From: Peronospora farinosa
Lineage: Eukaryota; Oomycota; Peronosporomycetes; Peronosporales; Peronosporaceae
Reading direction: 5' to 3'
DNA length: 64,000 nucleotides
NCBI GenBank assembly: GCA_947646735.1
Contig: CANTFK010000643.1
Location: forward strand, 124,001-188,000
The notes under the pieces are model-generated. The model was given only the letters and a program-made list of their open reading frames with translations, made no database searches and was not told the origin of the DNA. This document shows, piece by piece, positions 22,023-34,209 of this stretch (its first letter is position 1; each line of letters starts with the position of its first letter). The position numbers and the translations under genes were made by a program.

Positions 22023-22161
22023 AAAGGCAGCAGTTGTTGTAATAATGATAGCTGTTTTTCGTATACATTAGGAGGGAACTTCCTTCTGAAGTGGCTAAGC
22101 ACGAGAGCATGCATGAAAGCGAAATTCAGGGATGCTTTGTCTTTGGCGCCTGCTTGATATT

Positions 22162-23947
22162 CTACCGATTCTGCAAAACCTCTAGGATAAGGTCACGTGA
22201 AAGACTGGCAAAACCGTCAGATTTTGTGACCATATCGAAATTCTGCACCATGTACGACAAGCAGATCTCACGTAATCGGTAAGAGTGCAGGTCGTCAGCA
22301 GACTGGAACAGTGCAGCGGCGTTGTCAACATTAATATTCTTTTGCACGATAATCTCGCAGAGGCCCTTTAGACGGTCCAGTGTGTACAGGTCAGCAGCGG
22401 CATACAACTCCAGCGCCATTTCTGCCCCCACATTGACCGAGTCAACATATATATACTCCAGTAGCGCTAGAAAGACTGGCACTCGAGTATGCATCAAAGG
22501 TATTTCTTGCTCATGAGATTCGCGCATGCCGGATGAAAACATTGCACGAAAGTGGTCACTGCGTGCGGCTAATATAGCACGATGTGAATGGATGGCACGT
22601 CCTTCGATGAGGAACGTTACGTCCGAAAATTCAGCGCTGTCAATGAGCTGGCGCATATCTCCAATGTACGAAGATGTCAGCATGGAAGCACGCAGCATTG
22701 CTACAGGGTCCACGAGGGCCACGGTATGTTCGTTGTAAGATGCTATACTGATCACGCGTTTCCCCTCAAGCACATCCACTAGCTTTGGCAACGTGACCTT
22801 AGTAGTGTCATTGTGGCCAAGCTTGCCGTGATCTCCATTTCCCCACGTATAAACCTCGCCTGTATCGGTGAGTGAGACTGTATGACTCCATCCACACGTA
22901 ATCTGCACAACCAGTTTATCCATAAGATTTTCCACTCGTGTAGGAACCGTTTTGTTCACCTTGTCGCCATGTCCAAGTTGACCATGTTCACCTCCACCCC
23001 ATGTATAAACCTCTCCTGTTTCCGTCACAGCTGCCGTATGAAACCCACCACAGGCCACTTGTTTCACACGTTTTCCCGCCAGAGCCTCTACAAAACGTGC
23101 TACAGGTTGATTTCGTTCCGTATTATGTCCCAAACGTCCAAATTTTCCTTCTCCAAACGTAAAAACTTCTCCAGATTCACTTAATGCTGCAGTATGGAAC
23201 CCACAAGCTGAAATCTGAACAATAGAATTGCCACGTAATTCTTCCACTGGACATGGAAGATACTGATGGCCTTCAGTATCTCCATGTCCCGACACACCAT
23301 TCTCTTTATCACCCCATGTATACACGTCCTTATTCTCTAGTAACACCACAGTATGACGACTACCACAGGCCACTTGTCGTACTTGCATCCCCTTCAGTGT
23401 CTCTACTAAAAAAGGTGTTGAATGGCCCGTCTCATTGCCATGTCCTAATTTCCCGTACATTCCACCACCCCATGTATACAGATCACCAGAGACTGCCACA
23501 GCTGCTGTATGGTAACTTCCACATGTAACTTGACGAATGTTCTTGCCTCGTAACTCATCAACCAATCGTGGTACAAATTTCCAGCCATTATCTCCATGTC
23601 CAAGACGTCCATCATCACCTCTTCCCCATGTATACACTTCTCCTTCATCTACAATTATTGCAAAGTATCAAATATATATATTAATAATTATACCTTTCAA
23701 TTATTGTATACTCCAGTGTACAATTATACATACACCATACAATAATGAACAATATACATTTTTATCATACAATTATTGGACAATATTTATTTTTACCTGT
23801 AAGAACGACAGTGTGACCACTACCACATCCAATTTGTACAATCCGACGCTCTGCTAGTGCATCCACAGGTACAGGACGATGCTGATCACTTGTATCTCCT
23901 AGTCCCAATTGACCATCTTCCCCACGACCCCAACTATAAACAGTCAT
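22162..23947 (-). CDS. RCC1-repeat protein with C-terminal BTB/POZ domain
   Basis: Exons 23947-23797 and 23648-22162 give 545 residues. Residues 1 to ~370 hold about seven RCC1 blades, each with a pattern like EVYTWGGGEHGQLGHGD and QVACGGFHTAAV, forming a beta-propeller. From ~388 a BTB/POZ domain follows (FSDVTFLIEGRAIHSHRAIL, FRAMFSSGMRE, LLEYIYVDSVNV), then a BACK-like helical end. In other eukaryotes RCC1-BTB proteins act as adaptors, for example for cullin-3 ubiquitin ligases; the target here is unknown. The intron splits the first blade and has normal GT...AG ends. The stop lies 139 bp from the convergent SR-protein gene. Confidence 0.88.
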
Positions 23948-24111
23948 GAGAATATATTGCAATACACTCGGTCGACTCGTCGTTTTATTACTATTTTAAA
24001 AAACAGTATGGAATTTAAAACATAAGTGTGTGGCAGTAGCTGCCACGTCACCGGCTGTACAATATCGACGCTAAATAATTATATAAAGCCAAAAGGAGAA
24101 TCGAAGTGGTG

Positions 24112-24163
24112 GACATAAATGTATCCATGTACACAATCTGGCCGACATAGATACATTTATGTC
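24112..24163. repeat. 14-bp perfect inverted repeat
   Basis: GACATAAATGTATC at 24112-24125 is exactly complementary to GATACATTTATGTC at 24150-24163. It lies in the 403-bp gap between two minus-strand genes, upstream of the RCC1-BTB start and downstream of the TMEM115-like stop. It could be a hairpin or a regulatory site. Confidence 0.5.
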
Positions 24164-24350
24164 TACCGTTTGTAATGTGACACGTTTATGCGGACAAGGA
24201 TGGTAGGGCAAATGCCAGCACTTGTTCGATCATGGATCGAAATACTTAAGCAGCCACAAATCCAGATGAAGCGAGCATTTCATGTCGGTAATTTTCTATT
24301 CGTCATCTCACTGATCGTTGGGAACACGATCCACTACCGTTGATTGCAAT

Positions 24351-25936
24351 TTAATCTTCGTCGTCATGTACTTCCACAGACAACATAGGCGACATTCCAT
24401 TGTCATTCCGAGCATGAGCTAGCTTCGCCAGCTTTTCGTCCAGTGCTCTCATTGCTCGCGCTCTGCAGTCAAAAAGTAAGCAAGTTAATTCGTAGTACGA
24501 ACCAGCAGCACGTGTCAACACTGTCTACTCACTTTCGACGTTCAGCGATCGGGTCATTCTTAATCTCCTGCATCATATTTCACACAAAACAAGTTAAAGA
24601 GTTGAATGGCTCAAACATGTGCCTCCGTTTCTCGTACTGTAAGGATCGGCAGCATTTTGGGTTTCTGTGCTATGCGCTTCTTGAAAAAACCACAAAGCTT
24701 GGCCACGCTGAAACAGAAGTTTGCAAGAGGACCTATGAGTGGTCTGTTATAAGCACGTTAGAATGTTAACAATCATGCAAGAGTTTTAACATATTAGCCA
24801 TAGAATAGTACGTACGAGCAGATATCCGGAAACAAAACCACCAGTGCAAATTCGTCCGACACGTTCCCGACAGTGCGGTCTCGGTTCTTATTGTAAAAAC
24901 GAAGGTAGTACCATCCAAAGTAGCCTCCAAGCACAGAGAATGGACCAGCACTCAAACTAACAGCCGGGATAGCAGGAAAAACGATTCCAGCAATTGTACA
25001 AAGTGAAAAAGCGATGCACGCTACAAGCGGATAGAACTAAAGAACAAATCACACACACTCATGAGCTCACAAAACAACAGCAACAGATCAGCTGGAGCAC
25101 CACAAAACAAAACATACTCGCAACTTGAGTCCAGGGAGCAATGATGCCGTTGCAAATGGCGCCGGCTTCATATATGCCACCAACAAGGCTGTGATTCCAC
25201 CCGTAAAACCAGAAAAGCTCGCTTCCCTAGTCCCAACAACAAGTGATCAGATACTTTAAAAAAGCTCAAAGAATAATCATAGCAATTATATATACAGGTA
25301 AGTGGGATTGCGAAAAATAATGTAGAGCACGAAAAGGTTGACAAAAAGAGCCAATGCTGCTGCAGTGTTGGCAAACAGCAGCAGTCGTACAAGATTAAAC
25401 GAACCAAGTTCAGGTTCCACCCGTTTTGCCAATCCAAAAGCCAGAGGAACGAGAAACACCAGCTATAACGACACATGAAACAATCCCAACAAGTCAGTAA
25501 ATGATGAGATAATATCCATTTCGATTGGAGAATGTCACCTGGACAATGGACGGGTGATAAAATCCCGCAGTAATATAAACCCATGGTCGAATATGACGAA
25601 GAATCACACTATAAAAACCACATCCCATTAAATCGTTAAAACACGTTAAAACATCGGTTTAAACATTCGTAATAACAACAGGCGATGATGACTCACTTTG
25701 CTACGGACAAGGCCAAAACTCCTCCCGTCTCGTCTCCAGGTGTAAAAATAACACCAATGAACCATAGAAGTGGTAGGAGAACCACCAGCCCAATTGAAAC
25801 TAGTAACTGTAGTCATTCATTACCACCGAAATATTACCACCTCTATATAAAACCATCATCTCGTATACTCACGAACCCGCATGATTAAATTTATCTTTGA
25901 CTTTGTATATACTTGTCCACTACTTTCAATCAACAT
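24351..25936 (-). CDS. TMEM115-like rhomboid-fold Golgi membrane protein, about 9 exons
   Basis: Modelled exons: 25936-25877 (uncertain), 25806-25697, 25608-25539, 25462-25296, 25226-25118, 25036-24816, 24707-24638, 24567-24533 and 24462-24351, about 317 residues; phases from exon 2 onward all agree. TMEM115 proteins are rhomboid-like, lack catalytic residues and act in Golgi-to-ER traffic. Shared features are a long N-terminal hydrophobic helix (LLVSIGLVVLLPLLWFIGVI), WVYITAGFYHPSI, the membrane segment ALALFVNLFVLYIIF, SFSGFTGGITALLVAYMKP, GYFGWYYLRFYNKN, DEFALVVLFPDIC, and a charged C-terminus with ARAMRALDEKLAKL. The first exon rests on a weak donor (GTTCGT), so the true start may differ. 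It is head to head with the GCP2-like gene. Confidence 0.75.
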
Positions 25937-25940
25937 TACC

Positions 25941-26035
25941 CTTCGTACTTAAGCCCTCTTTCGTACTTATCAGGCACATAGGCCTCTTTCGTACTTAACA
26001 GACACAAAGCCCTCTCTTTCGTACTTAATCGAACT
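25941..26035 (+). promoter_or_regulatory. Four CTTTCGTACTTA repeats between TMEM115-like and GCP2-like genes
   Basis: The core (C)TTCGTACTTA occurs at about 25941, 25958, 25986 and 26016, with CCTCT or CCCTC before the last three and irregular 17-30-bp spacing. The last copy ends about 30 bp before the ATG of the GCP2-like gene and all lie just outside the TMEM115-like start, so they may be transcription-factor sites for one or both genes. Confidence 0.5.
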
Positions 26036-26058
26036 AGTGCGCATTCCATATCATTCAA

Positions 26059-29000
26059 ATGCCACAGGACGAAGCACCACCTCCTCCGCCTCCTCTCGAT
26101 GCCTCTTCTAGCTCCTACCATCGCTCTGACAATATCTCCTCATCATATACATCTTCTTCATCTCTTCCAGCTACAAATGGAACCAAAAATGACGATCCCT
26201 TATCGCCTCGAACGCGTCTAGAAATGGAAAAACAACGTCAAGAAATGACCAACATTCTTCATCTCAGTGGCACGAATACAAGCCATACAACGTCAACGAA
26301 TCCCAGTGACGTATCTTCCGTGTACAGTATCAACAATAGCACGAATATTGAGCTTCCAGTACGTCCTGAACGACGTTCCGAGCCTTTAAAACCGTTTTCG
26401 ATGCAATTGTCACCTCATCGAGCAATGCTCAGTCGTGTTGACAGTCTCTTGGGCTCGAAAAAAACACCTCCTTCGACGCTATCTACAGCTCCTTATTCAT
26501 CAAAATTTACAGCTTCTAATTCTAAATTTGCAGGCTCATATACCAAGATCTCACCGTCTTTGGGCCGGACTTTTTATCGAGAACGAGGAGAAGAGCAAGG
26601 AGAACCATCAAGATGTGGCGCTGAGATTCTATACAATTCACCAATTCGATTACGACTCAGTAGTCGACAATGTCTGAGAATATCAGCACGAAAAGACAAG
26701 AAACTGTATCAAAAAGTACCAATACATTTGCCACCAAGGCCGACAGAAACAAGTACAGAAGTCAATGGAACAGGGGGCATTGCTCGCACTGCAAAACAGT
26801 CGAGTACAGTGCAAATTAATGTCAGTGGGGATGGACTCGATGGTGATGATGACCAGATTTTTGTACTGCAAAACACGACACTACGATCGGATTGTGGGGA
26901 AGTCCATTTTTCAGACATTGTGTCGTTATATTGTGTGGGAGGAAGCTGCAAAGGTCAGTTCTTGTCCGCAGATGTAGCTACTCAGACTCTGACTACGAAG
27001 AAAGGACCGGTGATCTCTAACAGTGAAAAGTGGAAAATTGTAAACCCTATCGTGGAAATTCGCAAGGACTATGCTGGAAGTAACCAGGATGCTTTTGCGC
27101 CGGTAGACACTGCTAGCAGGCTGTGGGAGCAACAGAAAGCAATTGCAACGAGTGACAATATTATGCTCAAGATGAACAAAGCTGATCTCTGTATTGCCGT
27201 GCACCCCGACCGGTACGGCCATAACGACATTGCAGGCACAAACTCTACCACAGTTGTACTTAGCAAAAAGAATGATGGAATCAGCGATACAATACAGATT
27301 TGGAAGGTGACAAAGTCGAACTTGCCGTACGATCCGGAATGGAATCGTGAACGTCTTTATCTGACCGGTGAGGCACTCGTACTGCCACAAGCAAAACGAT
27401 ATCATGCTGCAGATGATGTCGATTTGAATCCGCCCCAACTGTCTACGTATCCTCCATCAGTGCAAGAATCGGCCATAGTGGACGACTTGTTGTACGTCCT
27501 TCTTGGCGTGGAAGGCCGCTATATCAAACTAGTCACCGAGACGCGTGACGTTGATGCTGCCAAACGTACAAGGTCGTTTAAATTCGAGCTGGATCAACCC
27601 GGTATGGATCCTCCTCTTCTAACCTTGGCATCTCGATGCTTATCTCTGGGCGAGTCTTATTTGAAATTGACGCTCTACATTGAGAAGTTTTCTCGATATG
27701 AGTACGGGCAGGTAAACCACGCACTTTGCGCAGCGCTGAAGACGCTGGTCAAAGAGTACAAGATAATGGTGGGACAGCTAGAGCATCAGACAAGACGTTC
27801 TGATTCAGTGCCGTTCACTATACAGAAACTGTGGTACAACGTGCAGCCGAGCTTGCGGACGTTGGAAATGCTAAGTTTATTGGTGGACGCTTGCCGTAAA
27901 ACAATTGGCGGCGGCTCGTTACTTACTGAAATTCAGCGAATAATGTCGTCTTTAGCAGGAGACTCAAATGCACGCAAGGTGTTCTCTTTCTTGATGGAGC
28001 GCGCCAGCGTGCCGTATTTAAAGATGGTTGAACGTTGGATTTACCACGGAGATCTAGTAGATCCTTACGATGAATTCATGATCCGACGAGATGATCAAGT
28101 GAGCAAAGAGGATGTTCAAGATAATCCATACTCGACATACTGGCAAAGTCGCTACACGGTTCGTGCATCACAGGTGCCGCTTTTTCTTTCACGAGTAGCG
28201 CTGAAAATCTTAACTGCGGGCAAGTACCTGAATGTCTTTCGCACATGCAATCGTCAGGTGGATTGCCCGTTTGCCGGTGACATAAAATTTTCTGCTAGCG
28301 AATCGGTATACGAAGATCTAATTGACAAGGCGCATGGGTTTGCGAGTAGAATGCTCTTGGATTTGTTTGTGCGCGAAAGTGACCTCCAGAATCGGCTGAT
28401 CTCGTTAAAGCATTATTTTCTAATGGATCAAGGAGACTTTTTTGTTGACTTTATGGACATTGCGGAAGAAGAGCTGAAACTACGTGCGGACAAATTGTCG
28501 TTGTCTCGCCTAGAATCTCTACTCCATTTGTCACTTCAAACGTCTACTTGCTCTTCGGACCCGTATAAGGATGACTTACAGTGTTTTTTGTCACCGCATA
28601 ACCTCATTTCTCACATGGAGGCCATTCACCAGCGTGCGCAAAAGGGACCTGGAGATTCACTAACGACATTCGAGTCTTCGTCCATAGGCCACCCAGGTTA
28701 TAAGGTGATTGATGCGTTTACGCTTGACTACAACGTGAAGTGGCCTCTATCACTCGTGATCTCGTGCGGCGCGCTGACTAAGTACCAAATGATTTTTCGG
28801 CACATCTTCTTTTGCAAGCACGTAGAGCGCCAGCTTTGTGATGCCTGGCTGAATCATCAGGCAACAAAAGAGTTGCCACTGCGCTCTGCGCTTGGACCGT
28901 CATTTTGTTTACGTCAGCGAATGCTGCACTTTCAGCAGAACTTTGTGTACTACATGATGTTTGAGGTTATCTCTCCTCGATGGCACGATTTCCAGCAGCA

Positions 29001-29668
29001 ACTAGCGACTGCGGGCACCGTGGACGACATATTGGAGTTTCAGGGCGAGTTTCTTGATATATGTCTGAAGGAATGTTTGCTAACGGATCCAGACCTACTG
29101 CGAGTTCTAACGAGGCTCATGATGGTGTGTATGACCTTTGCCAACAGCATCGAAAGCTTTACACGGCCATATTTCCTCGATGAAGAGACCATTAAGGTCG
29201 AACGCGATGCTGAGCGAGATCGTCGAGCTGAGAAGAAGGCACGTGAAGAAGCAGAAGTCGCTCTGGCGAGCTACCAACGTCAGAAGGGGACTTTTGGAGG
29301 GAAAAAGAAACGGGGCGTCCTAAGGCGTCGGGAGTCCTCCTCGCAGATGGACATGCGACGCACACGCATTAAGAAGCTGTCGGATGACGTGAAGCGCGCA
29401 CTGACGGAGCGAAAAGGTGACGAAGAGAATCCTTTCGTGCGAATGACTAATGACTTGGAGAATCAGTTTGGCTCGTTGCTTGGCGAGTTCATGCAGCAGT
29501 TGCTACGTAGGTCGCTCTTACAGGTATGGAAAGTGGACATTATCTACGTCTGTAAACCTTGCTGTGTTGCTAATCTATGTATGTAATACGTGTTCGTGTT
29601 GACAGCAAAACTCGCACCTGTCGAATCTGTGTACGCGGCTAGACTACAATGGCTTTTACACCAAGTAG
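26059..29668 (+). CDS. Gamma-tubulin complex component, GCP2-like (Spc97 family)
   Basis: Exons 26059-29523 and 29606-29668 give 1175 residues. GCP proteins form the V-shaped small complex that holds gamma-tubulin and nucleates microtubules. The N-terminal grip domain starts near residue 470 (VDDLLYVLLGVEGRYIKL, LASRCLSLGESYLKL, LWYNVQPSLRTLEML, FLMERASVPYLKMVERWIYH). The gamma-tubulin-binding C-terminal domain lies near 790-1130 (DYNVKWPLSLVIS, YQMIFRHIFFCKHVERQLC, MLHFQQNFVYYMMFEVI, LLTDPDLLRVLTRLM), with a Lys/Arg-rich insert near 1050-1110. The very long N-terminus has a disordered Ser/Pro part and, near 190-430, a beta-rich section (SSRQCLRISARKDKKLY, VLQNTTLRSDCGEVHF) not expected in GCP2 of animals or yeast. 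GCP3 is a less likely alternative. The second exon supplies a short C-terminus (SHLSNLCTRLDYNGFYTK). Confidence 0.85.
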
Positions 29669-31983
29669 GCAGGTATACATGTGTACGAACCACCAGTCAT
29701 GACTGCCGTGCTAGACCGCATTGTTGTCATAAGTTTTGCCGCAAAAAGGTCGTGCCCGAAGATCCTGATCAGACTTTGTTTCGAGAATTTGACGCGAGAG
29801 GCTCTTCATGGTACTCGTCCGGAGCGGCTCTAGATACCTTGGTCCCGGTCGGGCTCCAGGTGCGGTGATGACAGCTATATTTATTCGACACGGCTGCATC
29901 ACATGCTAAGCATTCAGCAGCACATTGTCTCTTGACCTAGTTTTGTCAAACATTGGATCGCCAAAGGCAGCGACTGAAGCATCGCCAGCCTATGGACCTA
30001 CGCAATAAATCATTTGGGACTTGAGCGCTTGCCAGAATCACGCGACACAGACCCGAGTCCTGGACGCATTTAAGCTCCGTGTGCAGTAGTATCAACCTCA
30101 ACGACGGTTGTTCTTCATCATATACCGCTAGCACTGCTTACCTGGTCAGCGTGGCGTTCGATGCTAATAACTCAATCGAAACTACTTGCTGGCAAATGGC
30201 TTCAACGGAAGTAATGAAGAACTCGGAGGTCATGGAGGAGATCGTGTTTCAACGCTCGGACGAAAGTACCTTGTCGTCTCACGAAGAGTAAGCATAATGG
30301 AAAAGCAAAAGAATCGCATGGGCATTCACGAAAGTGAGAAGATCGCCCCCCCCCCTTTGCTAACAGTTCAAGTTCATCGACCACATTGATTAGTGGGAAC
30401 GGGAATCAGTACAAAGTTTTGCCAATGCTGACAGTACATCAAGGTGCAGCTCACAACGTATGGACTGATGAGACGAAAAAGAAGCTCGCGCCATTGGAGG
30501 TGATGCATGCTTCGATGGACAAACCTTTTCATCAGCGAACTTTTTCAATTGGTTTTCAAGCGTCGAAGACCGAGAGACAAGAGAAAAACAGGTGCATAAG
30601 TGTTGAACGCTGTCACTCGAGGACTTTTACGAACAAGTCGACGCAACTGTTGTGCAGATGCCTATGAAGCAGATGCTAAGGTGGTTCAGCTGCTCTACCA
30701 AATACATTACCGCAGCACGTTTATGAGGTACCATTTGGATAATTCAAATGGTCTAGAAATCGTTCTATATGTTTGAAGTTTAGGGTCTTGTTGAGTTATT
30801 GTACAGTAGTCGTATCGTCAACTTGGTCGAACGCGTGGATGGGAAGTACGTACCATCAGGTGAAACACCGACAACAAGAGTGGGAGTATTGCACAAGAGG
30901 TTTCCATGCCATACGTAGCTAATATCTCATGCGTCCTCATTTCTGCGGAAGACGATTTTTGACTGTGCAACACTCACACACACACGCGCGCAAGACCAAT
31001 AGACTGAGACGTTCGATGACGACGATGTCGATGTCTTTTGGCGCCGACGGTAACGAAAGGTCAACGCAGACCAGAAGGTATTATTACCCATCCATACCTC
31101 ATCGAAGACTCGCTAAACAACCATCGGCTATTGCAATGTAACGACCAAGTGGATAGTCTTGCGATTGCCGAGATCGTACTGTACTTATTCCTGTCTCTCC
31201 CCGCATAGACGTGTTTATGTCACCTCCAGCTGGCAGTACATAGCGCTGACGAACGCAGCCATTAAGTAGTTTTTTCTCTTCCTGTTGATGCACGTGGTCG
31301 TATCCACAACTTCTTTCGACATATAGACATGTATTTCGTGCCTTGCAATATACATTTACGAGTCGACATGAAGCTAGCAAGCACCGTCAATTAGATCTAG
31401 AATACAGCTGAGACGTTGAAGGTCATTGAGCCCATGTCCTGTCTGAAGCTAGCGGCTCGTTTTTGTGGTTGGCTCTTTTTTTTCTTTTCGAAAATGGGTT
31501 AGTGTCTGCGTCCAATAGGCACATATATACCCATTTTCAGAGCTTTAGATTTTGTACATTTAAGCTCGACCGTTCTTTTGGTCCTATCTATATATATATA
31601 TATCCAGTGTGAGTGTCGTGACCACCTAATAATATTCTGTGTCACATGTTAGCTAATCGCAGCGGGAGACGGGCGGGGGGCTAGAAGAGCCAGTCTCCTA
31701 TTGTAAAGACAAGTGATTACATAACTGTCGGATCGCGGCTGCCTCGACCACGCACATGCTATGAAGTATAGTGAAACCAAGTAATTTTGAACAACAAGAC
31801 ACAGAGATTAATACCTAATGGAACTGAACGGGACGTCTTTCACCTCACTCTTCTCTCTCTACAGCGTAGAAACCAGTCATTTTCTTGTCGTCCCGTCACC
31901 CGTTGTCGAATCTCGCTCGTGTATTTCTTACGGCATTATTTCAAATTAAGACCAAGTTGAATTGGTGTTAATACATTTTACCA
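29669..31983. other. 2.3-kb intergenic region, no gene recognised
   Basis: Only short unrelated frames occur (the longest is about 93 codons at 30386-30667, without family resemblance). A poly-C run lies near 30349, an (AC/GC) run near 30971, a (TA)n run near 31589-31602 and pyrimidine-rich tracts at 31830-31865, just upstream of the DEP/ARH-like gene. It may contain old pseudogene remains around 30080-30670 that I cannot identify. Confidence 0.5.
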
Positions 31984-34209
31984 ATGCGATTCTCAATGCC
32001 AACAGCCGTAGAGCGTGTGCCCGAGACATCGGCCGCTAATGGCGACCAGGAACAGGAAGTAGAGGAAGCGCTACTGCGATTGGCAGCACGTATGAAACAA
32101 AATGTTGCCACGGGCGATCGTCGTCGTCATTTGTTTAAGAAATATCGGGATTGTTTTACGGGAATGGAAGCCGTGGACTGGATGCTTGAGCAAATGGAAG
32201 CCAAGAGTGTAGCAGAAGCTGTACGGAAAGGTCAAGGTCTGTTGTCTCATCATTATATTGAAAAGGTGGAGAAGGAGATCAAGTTTGAGTACAATAAGAA
32301 GAAATTTTATCGATTTACGGCCACGACGCCGGAATTTGTACAAGCTGTTGAGCGTCCATTGCCCAGTGCTACGCTCGACTTGCCATTGAGTGCTGCGGCA
32401 CGACGACGGGCCCTTGCGGCGTTGATTGGTGGCTTTGTGGCCGATGCAGCTTCCACTTCCCTCAATGGCGTCTCTCATCCAGAGAAGACGATTCCTAATC
32501 TCTTGCGTCTGGACTTTGATCCAGCCTTTTGTGGTCTCTATGGCACAAACGACGGCAATGACAAGAAAGGGGGACGAGCAAGAATGGAGTCGTCCACGGG
32601 CTTTGAAGCTCGCATTTTACTGCAATGCATTGCACGACGAGGGCACATTCATGGCTCACAGTTGGCCAAAGATGCGTATTGGGGATTTAAGAACGACCAT
32701 CGACTGCTCAGTGCGTCGTCGAGATCGTTCATCAAGCGGGTACATTCTGGCAAGGGATGGCCGCACTGTGCCGTCAAGTGCCGCTCGATTGACGTCCTGT
32801 CGTTGATCCCGATTGTGGTGGCGCTCTATGCTGGTACCAATCAGTTGTTTACTAAAGTGGATGAGCTCGTGAAGGTGTTTTACGTTGGCACCCGCGTCCG
32901 TGATGCAGCACTGGTGGCCGCTTTTGTTCTGGAGCAGGTGATTCTTGGAGCTTCTGTTTTACAGGCGATGCGTATGAGCATCCGCACGGAACGACTCAGT
33001 GTCAAGCAGCGAAAGGTCATTTTCAAGGCCTTCACAAAGTCACAGCTACCGAGTTACGAAGCTATTCAGAAGTTTGGCAATCGAGGTTCGCTGCCTGGTG
33101 GCTTTCACGCGGTGCTGCAGCCGCTTTTTGTGTTGAATGACTACCCCACTGCTGTCCGCGAGAACATAATTGGAGGCGGGCGTACTTGTCGCCGTGCCAT
33201 GTTTATTGGTGCTTGCTTTGCTGCCCAGGACGGCCTGGACGTCATCCCAGAAGAGTGGATTCAGAAGACACAGTATTTTGATTTCATCGAAGCGGATGCC
33301 AGCAGTCTTGTGAGGCGCCGTGAGGCGCAAGGTTCTTTTACCGATGACGATGAGGAAGACCGTCTTTCCGCCTACGTAGATTACGGTCCAAGGTCATCGA
33401 TGTCTTCGTCCCGTCACATTGAGTGTGTGGAGTCATCTCACCGTAACAGTAACCCTCTTGTCGCGTCATCCTTAAACATTAACGGTGAAGCGCAAGACAT
33501 TGCGTCTGAAATGCCGCCTGAGGGAATATCATCAATGTCACGTCGCTCCTCCGGTCCTATCCGTCTTCGCTCGAACAGCTACGCGTCCTCGGGTGGTCTT
33601 TCATCGCCGCGCTCGATTGCATCTAACTTTTCGTACGCATCGCAGACCACTACGGCCTCGAGCGTGCGCTCCGTCATCGATCTTGGAGATATGGACAAGT
33701 TTTACCAGAGTGGTGTGGGCAATGCCCTTCACACATCATCTACTCCGCGCTCGAGCGGCGGTACCGATGGGCGCTTGAGTTTTGAGATGCAAAAATTCTT
33801 CCAGGCCTATGGTGCAGCTGCTGCTCGCGGGCCTCGGAGTTCTTACGAAAAAAACGGCTCGTACGGCAGCGGGTCCTCAACCGTGCGCTCTAGTGATCTG
33901 AATCAATTGCGTCCAAGCGACATGGCTACGTATCATCGCCGGAGCTCTGCGTCTGCACGCCGGAGTGATCACCGTAACGACATGCGTCACAGTTACGTCG
34001 CGAGCTCGCGTCGCAGTGACACCAACCTCATGTACCAACCCCGATACTCCGGCAAAGTGTCTCGTATCAGCGACCCCAACGCTTTCTATCGCCGGTCATC
34101 GTCCACACCTGCGTACGCGCCCGAGACTGAGCGATCTGAAGACGTCGTACTGGCTCATCGCGTATCACTTGATGACGACCAGCGCGTGAGTCTACACGCT
34201 ATCCTCTAG
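31984..34209 (+). CDS. DEP domain fused to ADP-ribosylglycohydrolase/J1-crystallin-like domain
   Basis: 741 residues, single exon; an ATG 15 bp downstream is also possible. Residues ~25-112 form a DEP domain (LLRLAARMKQNVATGDRRRH, YRDCFTGMEAVDWMLEQM, FEYNKKKFYRF), a membrane or partner-targeting fold common in signalling proteins. Residues ~138-440 resemble ADP-ribosylglycohydrolases of the jellyfish J1-crystallin type (RRRALAALIGGFVADAAST, FEARILLQCIARRGHIHGSQ, VRDAALVAAFVLEQVILG, YPTAVRENIIGGGRTCRRAM). The typical metal-site acidic pattern is only partly visible, so activity is unproven. The last 290 residues are Ser/Arg-rich and disordered (RRSS and RSS repeats), likely phosphorylated. The fusion suggests signal-dependent recruitment of the ARH-like part. 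Confidence 0.7.
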   Translation: MRFSMPTAVERVPETSAANGDQEQEVEEALLRLAARMKQNVATGDRRRHLFKKYRDCFTGMEAVDWMLEQMEAKSVAEAVRKGQGLLSHHYIEKVEKEIKFEYNKKKFYRFTATTPEFVQAVERPLPSATLDLPLSAAARRRALAALIGGFVADAASTSLNGVSHPEKTIPNLLRLDFDPAFCGLYGTNDGNDKKGGRARMESSTGFEARILLQCIARRGHIHGSQLAKDAYWGFKNDHRLLSASSRSFIKRVHSGKGWPHCAVKCRSIDVLSLIPIVVALYAGTNQLFTKVDELVKVFYVGTRVRDAALVAAFVLEQVILGASVLQAMRMSIRTERLSVKQRKVIFKAFTKSQLPSYEAIQKFGNRGSLPGGFHAVLQPLFVLNDYPTAVRENIIGGGRTCRRAMFIGACFAAQDGLDVIPEEWIQKTQYFDFIEADASSLVRRREAQGSFTDDDEEDRLSAYVDYGPRSSMSSSRHIECVESSHRNSNPLVASSLNINGEAQDIASEMPPEGISSMSRRSSGPIRLRSNSYASSGGLSSPRSIASNFSYASQTTTASSVRSVIDLGDMDKFYQSGVGNALHTSSTPRSSGGTDGRLSFEMQKFFQAYGAAAARGPRSSYEKNGSYGSGSSTVRSSDLNQLRPSDMATYHRRSSASARRSDHRNDMRHSYVASSRRSDTNLMYQPRYSGKVSRISDPNAFYRRSSSTPAYAPETERSEDVVLAHRVSLDDDQRVSLHAIL

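Noticed and set aside
25168..25584. 138-codon minus-strand frame starting at an ATG in the TMEM115-like gene
   Set aside because: It runs through two introns in the wrong frame; the spliced model in another frame matches the family.
26926..27438. 170-codon minus-strand frame inside the GCP2-like gene
   Set aside because: Overlaps strongly supported coding sequence; no domain and no splice context.
30386..30667. 93-codon frame in the 29.7-32.0 kb gap
   Set aside because: No recognisable domain; could be chance or old pseudogene debris.
33485..33778. 97-codon frame inside the DEP/ARH-like gene
   Set aside because: An alternative frame of the Ser/Arg-rich tail.
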